NCBI RefSeq assembly: GCF_008932115.1
Contig: NZ_CP044543.1
Coordinates: 3,912,501-3,976,500 of the forward strand
Direction: 5' to 3'
DNA: 64,000 nucleotides
Origin: Bradyrhizobium betae
Lineage (GTDB): Bacteria > Pseudomonadota > Alphaproteobacteria > Rhizobiales > Xanthobacteraceae
Each line of letters opens with the position of its first letter. Position 1 is the first letter of the stretch. Below, piece by piece: positions 37,071-46,054 of this stretch. The notes beneath the pieces were generated by a model. The model was not told where the DNA came from and ran no database searches. It saw nothing but the letters and a program-made list of their open reading frames with translations. A program made the position numbers and the translations under genes.

Positions 37071-38861
37071 TCAGAAAGCTTCCGCCGGCAATTCCATGAT
37101 GGTGGCGGAGCCGGCCTGGATGCGCGCGAGATTGGCGGCGGTCTCGGGCAGCATCCGCTCCATGAAGAAGCGGCCGGTGACGAGCTTGGTCGAGAGATAG
37201 GGCGTGGCCCCGCTCTCGGCAATCTTGGCCTGGGTCACCTTCGCCATCTTCGCCCACATGTAGCCGAGGGCGACGAAGCCGAAGAGGTGCAGGTAATCGG
37301 TTGCGGCTGCTCCCGCATTGTCCGGCTTCATCATCGCGTTCTGCATCAGCCAGGTGGTGGCCTGCTGGAGGTGACCCAGCGAAGCCGACAGCGGGGCGAT
37401 GAAGGGCTTCAGCGCTTCGTCGCCGCCGTTCTCCTTGGCGAAGGCCATGACCTCGCCGAAGAACGCCATGACGGCGCGGCCACCGTCGCGCGGCAGCTTG
37501 CGGCCGACGAGGTCGAGCGCCTGGATACCGTTGGCGCCTTCATAGATCATCGCAATGCGCGCATCGCGCACGAACTGCTCCATGCCCTGCTCGGCGATGT
37601 AGCCGTGGCCGCCATACATCTGCTGCGCCTGCACCGCGTTGGCGAAGCCGTACTCGGTGAGGAAGCCCTTCAGCACCGGCGTCATCAGGCCCATGTGGTC
37701 GTCGGCGGCCTGGCGGTCCTTGGCATCCTCGGAGCGATGGGCAACGTCGCTTTTCAGCGCAGTCCACATCACGAAGGCGCGCGCGGCCTCGTTGAAGGCG
37801 CGGATCGAGAGCAGCGTGCGGCGCACGTCGGGATGCACGATGATCGGGTCGGCCGCCTTGTCCGGCGCCTTGGCGCCGGTGAGCGAACGGCCCTGGATGC
37901 GCTCGCGGGCATAGGCGACCGCGTTCTGATAGGCGACCTCGGACTGCGCGAGGCCCTGAACCGCAACGCCGAGACGGGCCTCGTTCATCATCACGAACAT
38001 GCCCTGCATGCCCTTGTTCTCTTCGCCGATCAGCCAGCCGGTGGCGTTGTCGTAGTTCATCACGCAGGTGGAATTGCCGTGGATGCCCATCTTGTGCTCG
38101 ATCGAGCCGCAGACCACGCCGTTGCGTGCGCCGACCGAACCGTCGGCATTGACCAGGAATTTCGGCACCACGAACAGCGACACGCCCTTGATGCCGGCCG
38201 GCGCGCCCTCGATGCGGGCGAGCACGAGGTGAATGATGTTGGGAGCAAGGTCATGCTCGCCGGCCGAGATGAAGATCTTGGTGCCTGATATCTTGAAGCT
38301 GCCGTCGGCCTGGCGCACCGCCTTGGTGCGGAGCATGCCGAGGTCGGTGCCGCATTGCGGCTCGGTCAGGTTCATGGTGCCGGTCCACTCGCCCGCCACC
38401 ATCTTCGGCACGTAGGTCTGCTTCTGCTCGGGCGAGCCATGAACGATCAACGCCGCGGTCGCGCCCATGGTGAGGCCGCCATACATCGAGAACGCCATGT
38501 TGGCCGAGCACTGGAATTCATTGACCGCCTGGCTCAGCGTGACGGGGAGCCCCTGGCCGCCATATTCCGTCGGCGCCGACAGACCGAGCCAGCCGCCTTC
38601 GGCAACTTGCCTGAACGCGTCCTTGAAACCGTTCGGCGTGGTGACGCTGCCGTCATCGGCGCGCTTGCAGCCTTCGAGATCGCCCACACGATTCAGCGGC
38701 TGCAGCACTTCTTCGGAGAGCTTGGCCGCTTCGCCGAGGATGGCTTCACGCACGTCGCTCGACGCGTCGGAGAAGCCGGCGAGGTTGTCGTAGCGGTCGA
38801 TCTGGAAGACGTCGTTGAGCAGGAAGTTCACGTCTTCGACGGGGGCTTTGTAGATCGGCAT
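37071..38861 (-). CDS. acyl-CoA dehydrogenase with C-terminal extension
   Basis: The FAD enzyme of 596 residues introduces the first double bond in beta-oxidation. It has a leader helix region (MPIYKAPVEDVNFLLNDVF), MNLTEPQCGTDLG and GTKIFISAGEHDL in the FAD/substrate area, and MIYEGANGIQALDLVGRKL with the likely catalytic base Glu441. A roughly 130-residue acyl-CoA dehydrogenase C-terminal domain follows, as in long-chain AcdA-like enzymes. It lies just downstream of the NTF2-like gene (36 bases) and 71 bases before the thiolase gene in one operon, with a PadR regulator divergent upstream. Confidence 0.95.
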   Translation of the reverse strand: MPIYKAPVEDVNFLLNDVFQIDRYDNLAGFSDASSDVREAILGEAAKLSEEVLQPLNRVGDLEGCKRADDGSVTTPNGFKDAFRQVAEGGWLGLSAPTEYGGQGLPVTLSQAVNEFQCSANMAFSMYGGLTMGATAALIVHGSPEQKQTYVPKMVAGEWTGTMNLTEPQCGTDLGMLRTKAVRQADGSFKISGTKIFISAGEHDLAPNIIHLVLARIEGAPAGIKGVSLFVVPKFLVNADGSVGARNGVVCGSIEHKMGIHGNSTCVMNYDNATGWLIGEENKGMQGMFVMMNEARLGVAVQGLAQSEVAYQNAVAYARERIQGRSLTGAKAPDKAADPIIVHPDVRRTLLSIRAFNEAARAFVMWTALKSDVAHRSEDAKDRQAADDHMGLMTPVLKGFLTEYGFANAVQAQQMYGGHGYIAEQGMEQFVRDARIAMIYEGANGIQALDLVGRKLPRDGGRAVMAFFGEVMAFAKENGGDEALKPFIAPLSASLGHLQQATTWLMQNAMMKPDNAGAAATDYLHLFGFVALGYMWAKMAKVTQAKIAESGATPYLSTKLVTGRFFMERMLPETAANLARIQAGSATIMELPAEAF

Positions 38862-38897
38862 GGTGGTCTCCCGGCAGGCGGTCTGATGATATTTGGC

Positions 38898-39284
38898 TTA
38901 GGATTGGGCGGCGGCAAGCTGCTCCGCCATCAGGCGGTGCAGCATGTTGATCGCCTTGAGCGGACGCACCATCACCTTGAAATTCGTGATGCGTCCCTCG
39001 GAATCGAAGGTGATGATGTCGACGCCGTTGATCTCGATGCCGTCGATCATGGTCTTGAACTCGAGCACCGCGCCGTTGGCGCTTGTCCACTCGCCGACAT
39101 AGGTGAAGCCGGGACCGCCGAGCACCTTCTCGGCGCTGGCGAGGTATTTGAAGGTGATGTCGCGGCCGCGCTGCGGCGAGTGCACCACGGGGCTTTCGAA
39201 CACGGCGTCAGGATGCAGCAAGTCCCAGAGCGCTTTGGCATCATGGGACTTCATGAAGGCGTACCAGGAATCGAGGCCGGTCAT
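38898..39284 (-). CDS. NTF2-like / SnoaL-type protein
   Basis: The 128-residue cone-shaped alpha+beta fold protein starts MTGLDSWYAFMKSHDAKALWDLLHPDAVFESPVVH and continues with FKYLASAEKVLGG and YVGEWTSANGAVLEFKTMIDGIEINGVDIITFD, the classic SnoaL/NTF2 pattern. Its biochemical role is unknown. As the first gene of the beta-oxidation operon it may bind or isomerise a CoA- or lipid-derived ligand; this is inferred from context. The PadR operator lies about 130 bases upstream of its start. Confidence 0.87.
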   Translation of the reverse strand: MTGLDSWYAFMKSHDAKALWDLLHPDAVFESPVVHSPQRGRDITFKYLASAEKVLGGPGFTYVGEWTSANGAVLEFKTMIDGIEINGVDIITFDSEGRITNFKVMVRPLKAINMLHRLMAEQLAAAQS

Positions 39285-39411
39285 TGTCAGGATGCCTCCC
39301 TAGATCAAAGGCCTTGGCAAAATGCTCGAAAACAACCCCATGCACAGTAGCGAGGAGTTTGATTTCGCTATGTTTTCGGGACGGGTATTGAGCCCCGCCT
39401 CTGGCATCTCA

Positions 39412-39445
39412 TATGCACATTGACGCATATGCATCAATGCGCATA
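39412..39445. promoter_or_regulatory. double PadR operator candidate
   Basis: Two copies of TATGC-N8-GCATA overlap by two bases, giving TATGC-N8-GCATATGC-N8-GCATA. The ATGC-N8-GCAT core fits the known PadR-type dyad (ATGT-N8-ACAT class). The site lies between padR (start 42 bases to the right) and the fad operon, and is the only extended dyad in that gap. Confidence 0.7.
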
Positions 39446-39486
39446 AAGTCAAGTCAATTGGTCGGGACCTCAAGGGAGCTGGTGCC

Positions 39487-40077
39487 ATGGCGCTGGGCGA
39501 CGCAATCCTCGCATGCCTGACGGAACGTCCGATGACAGGCTACGAGCTGGCCAAGACGTTCGACTCCTCGATCGGCTTCTTCTGGAAGGCCGACCATCAG
39601 CAAATTTACCGCGAGCTCTCCAAGCTGCGCGACCGCGGCTACATCCAGGGTCGCGAGGTCGTCCAATCCGGCAAACCCAATAAACTCATCTATACGCTCA
39701 CTCCCGAGGGTCGAACAGCGCTGCGGCACTGGGCCGCGCGGCCGAGCACGCCGCCCTCGATCAAGGACGACCTGCTGGTGCGGCTGCATGCGCTCGACAG
39801 CATCGACATCGAGCCCATGCGCGCCGATCTGATGGCCCGCCTGGAGCACCACCGCGACCGCCACGCGAACTACGAGCGGATCCTCAAGAAGCGTTTTCCG
39901 GAAGAGACGGCCTCGGGTGTGCTCGACCTTGGCAATCTGCTGCTTCTTCAGCTCGGTGCCCGGCACGAGCAGATGGTGGCCGATTTCTGCGAGGAGGCGC
40001 TCGAGGCGCTGTCGGCGATGAGCAGCAAGGGCACGGTGGTGCCGCTGGAGGATGGCAAGCGCGAGGGGAAGGGCTGA
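39487..40077 (+). CDS. PadR-family transcriptional regulator
   Basis: The 196-residue regulator has a PadR winged helix with MALGDAILACLTERPMTGYELAKTF, KADHQQIYRELSKLRDRGYI and QSGKPNKLIYTLTPEGRTALRHW, and a Vir_act_alpha_C-like helical C-terminal dimerisation domain. GGGAGCTGGTGCC precedes the ATG. It is divergent from the beta-oxidation operon and shares the double TATGC-N8-GCATA site, so it is a likely autoregulated repressor of that operon. The inducer could be an acyl-CoA; this is inference from context. Confidence 0.93.
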   Translation: MALGDAILACLTERPMTGYELAKTFDSSIGFFWKADHQQIYRELSKLRDRGYIQGREVVQSGKPNKLIYTLTPEGRTALRHWAARPSTPPSIKDDLLVRLHALDSIDIEPMRADLMARLEHHRDRHANYERILKKRFPEETASGVLDLGNLLLLQLGARHEQMVADFCEEALEALSAMSSKGTVVPLEDGKREGKG

Positions 40078-40120
40078 GGCGGCGCTGACAAGGACGCAGC
40101 TCTTGCTCCGCGCTCCGCTG

Positions 40121-40238
40121 TCGTCGCCCGCCTTGTGCGCGATTGCGCACTGGGGCGGGCGATCCAGTATTCCAGAGACGGTGCGGCTAGAGCCTCGGTG
40201 CTGCGGCGTACTGGATGCCCCGCCTTCGCGGGCATGAC
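40121..40238. repeat. palindromic repeat, family 2, copy A
   Basis: The element begins TCGTCGCCCGCC, contains the shared marker CCAGTATTCCAGAGAC, and ends GCGTACTGGATGCCCCG then GCGGGCATGAC. CCAGTA and TACTGGA are mirrored around the centre. It shares marker and ends with the elements at 43994 and 46055. Confidence 0.85.
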
Positions 40239-40301
40239 ACCGGCTATTGGGCGACCGGACGAGCGCCACAACGAAACGCCCCCTCTTCCCGCCGCCCAAC
40301 T

Positions 40302-40340
40302 TTAAGACACCGTCAACGGGTTCCTTAACCCGTTATTTAC
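40302..40340 (+). promoter_or_regulatory. CtrA-like sites and hairpin upstream of the Sel1-repeat gene
   Basis: TTAA-GACACCG-TCAAC (40302-40317) and TTAA-CCCGTTA-TTTAC (40325-40340) each match the CtrA consensus TTAA-N7-TTAAC with one mismatch. An inverted repeat AACGGGTT-CCTT-AACCCGTT (40315-40334) overlaps them. The region is 127-165 bases upstream of the proposed start. Cell-cycle control is an inference. Confidence 0.35.
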
Positions 40341-40466
40341 CGTAACAGACAAAAGTCGGTTTTCGAGGCAGACGACCCGCGCCAAATCCGATTGTCTTTG
40401 CAACCGGTACGCGTGGGGAGACTGGAGGCGTCGGGTGGGGCGCCGGAGTCGGAACCGGACAGAGTC

Positions 40467-43400
40467 ATGAATTCGCGCGTATCGTGGAGTGTTGACGGTA
40501 TCGACCCTTCCGTCAGGGAGCGGGCCGAAGCTGCTGCGCGCCGTGCCGGCATGTCACTCAACGATTGGCTGAACTCCACGCTCGGCGAGACTGCCCCGCC
40601 AAACTTTCGCGGACCTTACGAACAGCGCCAGGATCAACGTCAGGATCAACGTCCCGATCCGCGTTCGGCGCAAATGCCGAGCCAGGAGAGCCGCGAAGTC
40701 GCCGACATCCACCAGCGGCTCGACGCGATCACCCAGCAGATCGAACGGATCTCGAAGCCCGCGCCGCGCCAGGACGCTTCAAGACAGGACGCCTCACGAC
40801 AAGACGCTGCACGACCAGACGTCTCGCGCGAGCAGGGTGTCGCCCGTCAGCTCAATGACGCCATCTCGCGGCTCGACGCGCGGCTGTCGCAAATCTCGAA
40901 GCCGCCGCAGCCTCAGGCAGCGCGGCCGGCACCCGCCGAGGCGCGCCAGCGCCAGGCCGATGCGGTCGAGCGCGCGGCCGCACAGGTCTATCGCAACTCA
41001 CCGCCGCTGAGCCCTGCGTCGTTCGACGTTGCCGTCGCCGAGATCACGGCGCGGCAGAGCGAGCTGGACGGCTTCGCGCCGCGGCAGATGCCGCCGCGCG
41101 CCGCGCCGTCGATCGCGCCTACGTCTACTCCCATGGCAGCGCCGTTCGCTCCCCAGATGGCGCCGCCCAAACCCGTCTACGCTCCGCCGCCCCCGCAGCC
41201 GGGGCCTGATTTCTCGTCGCTCGAGCGCCATTTGCTCAAGATCACGAGCCAGATCGAGTCGCTTCAGCGTCCCGACAATACCGAACAGGCGATCAACGCC
41301 TTTCGCAGCGAGCTTGCCGAGATCCGTGCCGCCATCACCGAGGCGATGCCGCGCCGTGCGATCGAGTCGATCGAGAACGAGATCCGCTCGCTGCACCGTC
41401 GCATCGACGAGACCCGCTCGTCCGGCACCGACGGCCAGGTGCTGTCAGGCATCGAGCATGCGCTGTCCGACATCAAGCAGGTGCTGCGCACGCTGACGCC
41501 GGCCGAGCAGCTCACCGGCTATGACGAGGCGATCCGCAATCTCGGTGCCAAGCTCGATCTGATCCTGCGGGCCAATGACGATCCGTCGACCGTGCGGCAG
41601 CTCGAAGACGCGATCTCGGCGCTACGTGCCATCGTCTCCAACGTCGCCTCCAACGAGGCCCTGGCGCGGCTTTCGGACGACGTGCAGCTGCTGTCGTCCA
41701 AGGTCGACCAGGTGACCCGCGCGTCGGGCCCCGGCGACAGCTTTGCGGTGCTGGAGCAGCGCATCGCGGCACTCACCGCCGCGCTGGAAACGCGTGAACG
41801 GCCTCAGCCCGCCGAGAGCAGCGAACATCTGGAAGCCGCGATCCGGGCGCTGTCGGACCGCTTCGACCGCATGCAGGTCGGCAACGATTCCGCATCGACG
41901 TTCGCGCATCTCGAACAGCGGGTGTCGTATCTGCTGGAGCGGATCGAGGCCGCCTCGGATCCGCGCAACGGCAATTTGAGCCGCGTCGAGGACGGGCTGC
42001 ACGACATCCTCAGGCACCTGGAACGGCAGCAGGCGACCTATTCCGCGCTGGCCGAGGGCCGCAATTCCGCGCCGTCGTCCGATTCCGGCGTGGTGGATGT
42101 CGTCAAGCGCGAGCTCTCCGACATCCGCTTCAGCCAGGCCGAGACCAACCGCAGCACCCAGGACTCGCTCGAGGCCGTCCATAACGCGCTCGGCCATGTC
42201 GTCGATCGCCTGTCCATGATCGAGGGCGATCTGCGCGCGGTGCGCACCGCGCCACCGGCGCCGCAGCCCATGACGATTCCCGTGGCCGCGCCGATGGAGT
42301 CCGCGCCGATGGCGCGCGAGATGCGGCCGCAGCAACAGCCGCAGCCGAAATACGATCCCAAGCCCGAATTGCCGAACCCGGCCGCTGCGCAACAGCTGCC
42401 GCAGTCGGCCTTCGTCGCCGCGCCGCGCGAATTCCACGCCGCTGCCATACCGGCCGCGCCGCCGCCGGCGCCGATGGCGCCGCAGGCCACGCCACCTTTG
42501 CCGCCGCGCGCGATCAGCGAGATCCTGGAGCCGCACACGGCGCCGGCCCGCTCGGCGCTTGCGCCGGAATTGCCGCCGGATCATCCGCTCGAGCCGGGCA
42601 CGCGGCCGGGCGGCCGTGTCGCCACGCCGTCGGAGCGCATTGCCGCGTCTGAAAGCGCAATCAGTGAAATCCCCGCGGCACCCAAGGAGCCGGTGTCATC
42701 GTCGAGCTTCATTGCTGCCGCGCGCCGGGCTGCCCAGGCTGCCGCCGCGCAGCCGGAGAAGCCGGCCCGCGGCGCCAAGGGAGCTGTCAAGGCAGCAATT
42801 GCGGGCCGCCCCAAGGACAAGGGCCAGGAAGGCGGCTCGACCATCACCTCGAAGATCCGCTCGCTGCTGGTCGGCGCGAGCGTGGTCGTGATCGTGCTCG
42901 GCACGTTCAAGATGGCGATGAACCAGCTCGACGGCGGCACTGCGCCGCCGGCGCCGCAGGCGATGGAGGACTCCTCCAGCGCACCCGCGCCGCAGGCGCC
43001 GCCACCGGTCGAAAGCAAGCCGGCCGCGCCCGAGCAGGTCACGCCGTCGATGACCTCGCCGACGCCGATCGGAAAGCAGTCGCTGAACAATCCCGCGCCG
43101 GCCCCCGTCGCCGGTTCGGGCAACTCGGCCTCGGTTGAAATCCCGCCCGCTCCCGCTGCGCCGCCGCCGGCGGCCAACAGCGATGTCACCGGCGCACTGA
43201 CGGGCACGAGCCGCGCGCGGCTCGGCCTGGTTCAGGTGCCGCCGAGCGAAAAACTGCCTGACGGCATCGGCGGTCCGGTGCTGCGCACGGCTGCGATGAA
43301 GGGTGATGCGGCCGCGGCCTTCGAGGTCGGCATGCGCTTCGCCGAAGGTAAGGGTGTTGCGGCGAACTACGACGAAGCCGCCAAATGGTACGACCGCGCG

Positions 43401-43961
43401 GCTCAAGCCGGCGTGGTGCCCGCGACCTTCCGCCTCGGCACGCTCTACGAAAAGGGCCTGGGCGTGAAGAAGGACGCCGACATCGCCCGCCGCTACTACA
43501 CGCAGGCGGCCGAGCGCGGCAATGCCAAGGCGATGCACAATCTCGCGGTGCTCGACGCCGACGGCGGCGGACGCGGCGCCAATTACAAGAGCGCGGCGCA
43601 GTGGTTCCGCAAGGCCGCCGATCGCGGCGTTGCCGACAGCCAGTTCAACCTCGGCATCCTCTATGCCCGCGGCATCGGCGTGGAGCAGAACCTCGCCGAA
43701 TCCTACAAATGGTTCAGCCTGGCTGCCGCGCAGGGCGATGCCGATGCGTCCGGCAAGCGCGACGATGTCGCCAAGCGCCTCGACCCGCAATCCCTCGCCG
43801 CCGCCAAGCTCGCGATCCAGACCTTCAGCGCCGAGCCGCAGCCGGACGATGCCGTCAACGTCACGGCGCCCGCCGGCGGCTGGGATAGCGCGCCGCAGGC
43901 AAACGCCAAGCCCGCGCCGAAGCCGGTCGCGAGCAAGCGCTCGGCCTCGGCGGTGCACTAG
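40467..43961 (+). CDS. PodJ-like polarity/Sel1-repeat protein
   Basis: The protein has 1164 residues. A short N-terminal motif (VDPSVRERAEAAARRAGMSLNDWLNSTLGE-like, here with IDPSV) precedes Gln/Asp- and Pro-rich low-complexity segments (repeats of RQDAS and DQRQ), a long coiled-coil region (~residues 230-600), a Pro/Ala-rich linker, one TM helix at about 797-818 (LVGASVVVIVLGTF), a periplasmic Pro/Ala spacer and about four to five Sel1 repeats (~950-1110, e.g. ALGVKKDADIARRYYTQAAE). This architecture matches Caulobacter PodJ-type scaffolds and related exopolysaccharide regulators. The ATG at 40467 begins the conserved N terminus; a TTG at 40392 is possible. The role as a polar scaffold is inferred. 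Confidence 0.85.
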   Translation: MNSRVSWSVDGIDPSVRERAEAAARRAGMSLNDWLNSTLGETAPPNFRGPYEQRQDQRQDQRPDPRSAQMPSQESREVADIHQRLDAITQQIERISKPAPRQDASRQDASRQDAARPDVSREQGVARQLNDAISRLDARLSQISKPPQPQAARPAPAEARQRQADAVERAAAQVYRNSPPLSPASFDVAVAEITARQSELDGFAPRQMPPRAAPSIAPTSTPMAAPFAPQMAPPKPVYAPPPPQPGPDFSSLERHLLKITSQIESLQRPDNTEQAINAFRSELAEIRAAITEAMPRRAIESIENEIRSLHRRIDETRSSGTDGQVLSGIEHALSDIKQVLRTLTPAEQLTGYDEAIRNLGAKLDLILRANDDPSTVRQLEDAISALRAIVSNVASNEALARLSDDVQLLSSKVDQVTRASGPGDSFAVLEQRIAALTAALETRERPQPAESSEHLEAAIRALSDRFDRMQVGNDSASTFAHLEQRVSYLLERIEAASDPRNGNLSRVEDGLHDILRHLERQQATYSALAEGRNSAPSSDSGVVDVVKRELSDIRFSQAETNRSTQDSLEAVHNALGHVVDRLSMIEGDLRAVRTAPPAPQPMTIPVAAPMESAPMAREMRPQQQPQPKYDPKPELPNPAAAQQLPQSAFVAAPREFHAAAIPAAPPPAPMAPQATPPLPPRAISEILEPHTAPARSALAPELPPDHPLEPGTRPGGRVATPSERIAASESAISEIPAAPKEPVSSSSFIAAARRAAQAAAAQPEKPARGAKGAVKAAIAGRPKDKGQEGGSTITSKIRSLLVGASVVVIVLGTFKMAMNQLDGGTAPPAPQAMEDSSSAPAPQAPPPVESKPAAPEQVTPSMTSPTPIGKQSLNNPAPAPVAGSGNSASVEIPPAPAAPPPAANSDVTGALTGTSRARLGLVQVPPSEKLPDGIGGPVLRTAAMKGDAAAAFEVGMRFAEGKGVAANYDEAAKWYDRAAQAGVVPATFRLGTLYEKGLGVKKDADIARRYYTQAAERGNAKAMHNLAVLDADGGGRGANYKSAAQWFRKAADRGVADSQFNLGILYARGIGVEQNLAESYKWFSLAAAQGDADASGKRDDVAKRLDPQSLAAAKLAIQTFSAEPQPDDAVNVTAPAGGWDSAPQANAKPAPKPVASKRSASAVH

Positions 43962-44349
43962 GCGTTTTAGGACGCTCTCTCCTCTTGTCTCTTGTCGTCG
44001 CCCGGCTTGCCGTCTTCGCCAAAGCTTCGCCGGCCGATCACCCTCGTGGCCCGGCGTAGCCTTGGCCGAGCCGGGACCGGGCGACCCAGTATTCCAGAGA
44101 CGCCGGTTTGATGCGGAAAAGCCGCGGCGTACTGGATGCCCCGGTCAAGCCGGGGCATGACAGCGGAGAACGTGGCGAAGTCCTCGGCGCACGTGAAGTG
44201 GCTATCTGATCCCTCTTCAGCCATTCACCACGCCCGAAATTCCCCATCACGCCCGCCCTCGAATTCCGCTATTGAAGGGCGCGGCAATCGTTCGACCGTC
44301 CGGCGAGCATTACGCACAATCGATCCGTCTCGCCGGAGCGTGGTCCTCG
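43962..44349. other. intergenic region with family 2 repeat
   Basis: The 388 bases before the TauE gene hold the repeat at 43994-44161. The rest shows no convincing gene or terminator. The TauE frame is open back to a TTG at 44272. Confidence 0.6.
43994..44161. repeat. palindromic repeat, family 2, copy B
   Basis: It starts GTCGTCGCCCGGCTTG, carries CCCAGTATTCCAGAGAC, and ends with GCGTACTGGATGCCCC, GGTCAAGCC and GGGGCATGAC. The last 40 or so bases are identical to those of copy C at 46055-46169. It is about 50 bases longer than copy C because of an extra segment in the left half. Confidence 0.88.
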
Positions 44350-45267
44350 ATGCAGCTCTATCTCCCGGTCGCCGATCTTCCGGTCAACATCTTCCTGGTG
44401 CTGGCGATGGGCGCCGCGGTCGGCTTCGTGTCCGGCATGTTCGGGATCGGCGGCGGCTTCCTGATGACGCCGCTGCTGATCTTCATCGGCATCACGCCGG
44501 CGGTCGCGGTCGCCTCGGTCGCGAGCCACATCGCGGCCTCGTCCTTTTCCGGGGCGCTGTCCTATTGGCGGCGGCGTGCGATCGACCCGGCGCTGGCGGG
44601 CGTGTTGTTATGCGGCGGCGTGACCGGCACGGCACTCGGGGTGTGGACGTTCACACAGCTCCGCGCGCTCGGCCAGCTCGATCTGATGATCGCGCTGTCC
44701 TACGTGGTGCTGCTCACCACGGTCGGCAGCCTGATGTTCTCCGAGGGCCTGCGCGCTCTGATGCGGACCCGGCGCGGGGCGGTGCCGCCACGGCGCACCC
44801 ACAACTGGATCCACGGCCTGCCGCTGAAGATGCGGTTCAAGCGCTCCAAGATCTACCTCTCCGTGATTCCCGTGGTGATCGTCGGCATCGTGATCGGCTT
44901 CATCGGCGCCATCATGGGCATCGGTGGCGGCTTCATCCTGGTGCCGGTCATGATCTACCTGCTGCGGGTGCCGACCTCGACGGTGATCGGGACCTCGATG
45001 GTCCTCACGCTCGTCACCATGCTGTTCGCGACCATGCTGCATGCGGTGACCAATCATCTGGTCGACGCGGTGCTGGCGCTGATCCTGATGGTCGGCGGCG
45101 TCACCGGCGCGCAGTTCGGTGCACGCGCGGGCCAGAAGATCCGCGGCGAGCAATTGCGGCTGCTGCTCGGCCTGCTGATCCTCTCGGTCGGCGTCCGCTT
45201 CGCGATCGAGCTGGTGATCCAGCCTGCGGATCTCTTCACCATCCGTGAGCTCGGGGTGAGCGGATGA
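44350..45267 (+). CDS. TauE/SafE-family sulfite exporter-like permease
   Basis: The 305-residue membrane protein has about eight TM helices and the duplicated TauE/SafE signature: GFVSGMFGIGGGFLMTPLLIF in the first half and GFIGAIMGIGGGFILVPVMIYLL in the second. Family members export sulfite, sulfoacetate or other small organic sulfur anions. The ATG at 44350 (MQLYLPVADLPVN) is preferred over the upstream TTG at 44272. Its stop overlaps the start of the TIGR02186 gene (ATGATG), so the pair is co-translated. Family 2 repeats flank the pair on both sides. Confidence 0.9.
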   Translation: MQLYLPVADLPVNIFLVLAMGAAVGFVSGMFGIGGGFLMTPLLIFIGITPAVAVASVASHIAASSFSGALSYWRRRAIDPALAGVLLCGGVTGTALGVWTFTQLRALGQLDLMIALSYVVLLTTVGSLMFSEGLRALMRTRRGAVPPRRTHNWIHGLPLKMRFKRSKIYLSVIPVVIVGIVIGFIGAIMGIGGGFILVPVMIYLLRVPTSTVIGTSMVLTLVTMLFATMLHAVTNHLVDAVLALILMVGGVTGAQFGARAGQKIRGEQLRLLLGLLILSVGVRFAIELVIQPADLFTIRELGVSG

Positions 45268-46034
45268 TGCGCGCGCTCCTCGCAGGCCTGCTCGTCATGT
45301 TGGCCGTCTCGACCGCGCGCGCCGAGCGGCTGATCGTGTCGGTCTCCAACCATCGCGTCACGGTGACGCCGGACTATTCCGGCGAGGAATTGGTGCTGTT
45401 CGGCTCGATCGAGAAGGATGCCTCCACGCCGGCTGAACGCACGGCATACGATCTCGTGGTCACCGTGATGGGCCCGCGCGCGGACATGGTGACGCGGCGC
45501 AAAGAGCGCACCTTCGGCATCTGGATCAACACCGACTACCGGCAGTTCCTGCAGGTGCCGAGCTATCTGGCGCTGTTCGCCAACCGCCCCTTCGATGTCA
45601 TCACCTCGCCCGAGATCGCGCGGCGGCAGCAGATCGGGCTCAACAACGTGCTGCTGACCCAGCGCGTCAGCGGCGACTTTGCCGACGTGGTGCCGCAAGA
45701 CGCCTTCCGCTCGGCCTTCGTCCGCCTGCGCACCCAGCGCGGGCTCTATCGCGAGGATGCGGGGGCGGTGACGTTCCTGACGCCGACGCTGTTCCGCACC
45801 GGCATTCCGCTGCCCGCTGAAGTGCCGATCGGAACCTATCAGGTCGAGATCAAGCTGTTCGCCAATGGCGCGTTCATCGGCAAGACCGAGACCGCGTTCG
45901 AGATCGTCAAGGTCGGCTTCGAGCAGTTCGTTGCGACGACTGCGCGGCAGAACGGTCTGATCTACGGCCTCGTCACCGCGGCGATGGCGCTGATGACGGG
46001 CTGGATGGCCTCGATCGTGTTTCGGAAGGATTGA
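45264..46034 (+). CDS. TIGR02186 family protein, partner of TauE
   Basis: The 256-residue protein has an N-terminal signal segment (MMRALLAGLLVMLAVSTARA), a periplasmic beta-rich domain (ERLIVSVSNHRVTVTPDYSGEELVLFG ... PIGTYQVEIKLFANGAFIG), and a C-terminal TM helix (LIYGLVTAAMALMTGWMASIVF) followed by RKD. This matches TIGR02186, conserved in alphaproteobacteria and nearly always encoded beside a TauE/SafE permease. Biochemistry is unknown. A periplasmic partner for export is inferred from topology and coupling. Confidence 0.9.
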   Translation: MMRALLAGLLVMLAVSTARAERLIVSVSNHRVTVTPDYSGEELVLFGSIEKDASTPAERTAYDLVVTVMGPRADMVTRRKERTFGIWINTDYRQFLQVPSYLALFANRPFDVITSPEIARRQQIGLNNVLLTQRVSGDFADVVPQDAFRSAFVRLRTQRGLYREDAGAVTFLTPTLFRTGIPLPAEVPIGTYQVEIKLFANGAFIGKTETAFEIVKVGFEQFVATTARQNGLIYGLVTAAMALMTGWMASIVFRKD

Positions 46035-46054
46035 GAGGCGGCGCTCCTTCCTCT

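Larger units (their letters stand above)
40078..40466. other. intergenic region upstream of Sel1-repeat gene
   Basis: The 389 bases contain no convincing gene. They hold a palindromic repeat at 40121-40238, CtrA-like TTAA-N7 half-sites at 40302-40340, and a hairpin at 40315-40334. GAGTC (CcrM-type GANTC) occurs at 40447 and 40462, the latter abutting the ATG. Confidence 0.6.
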
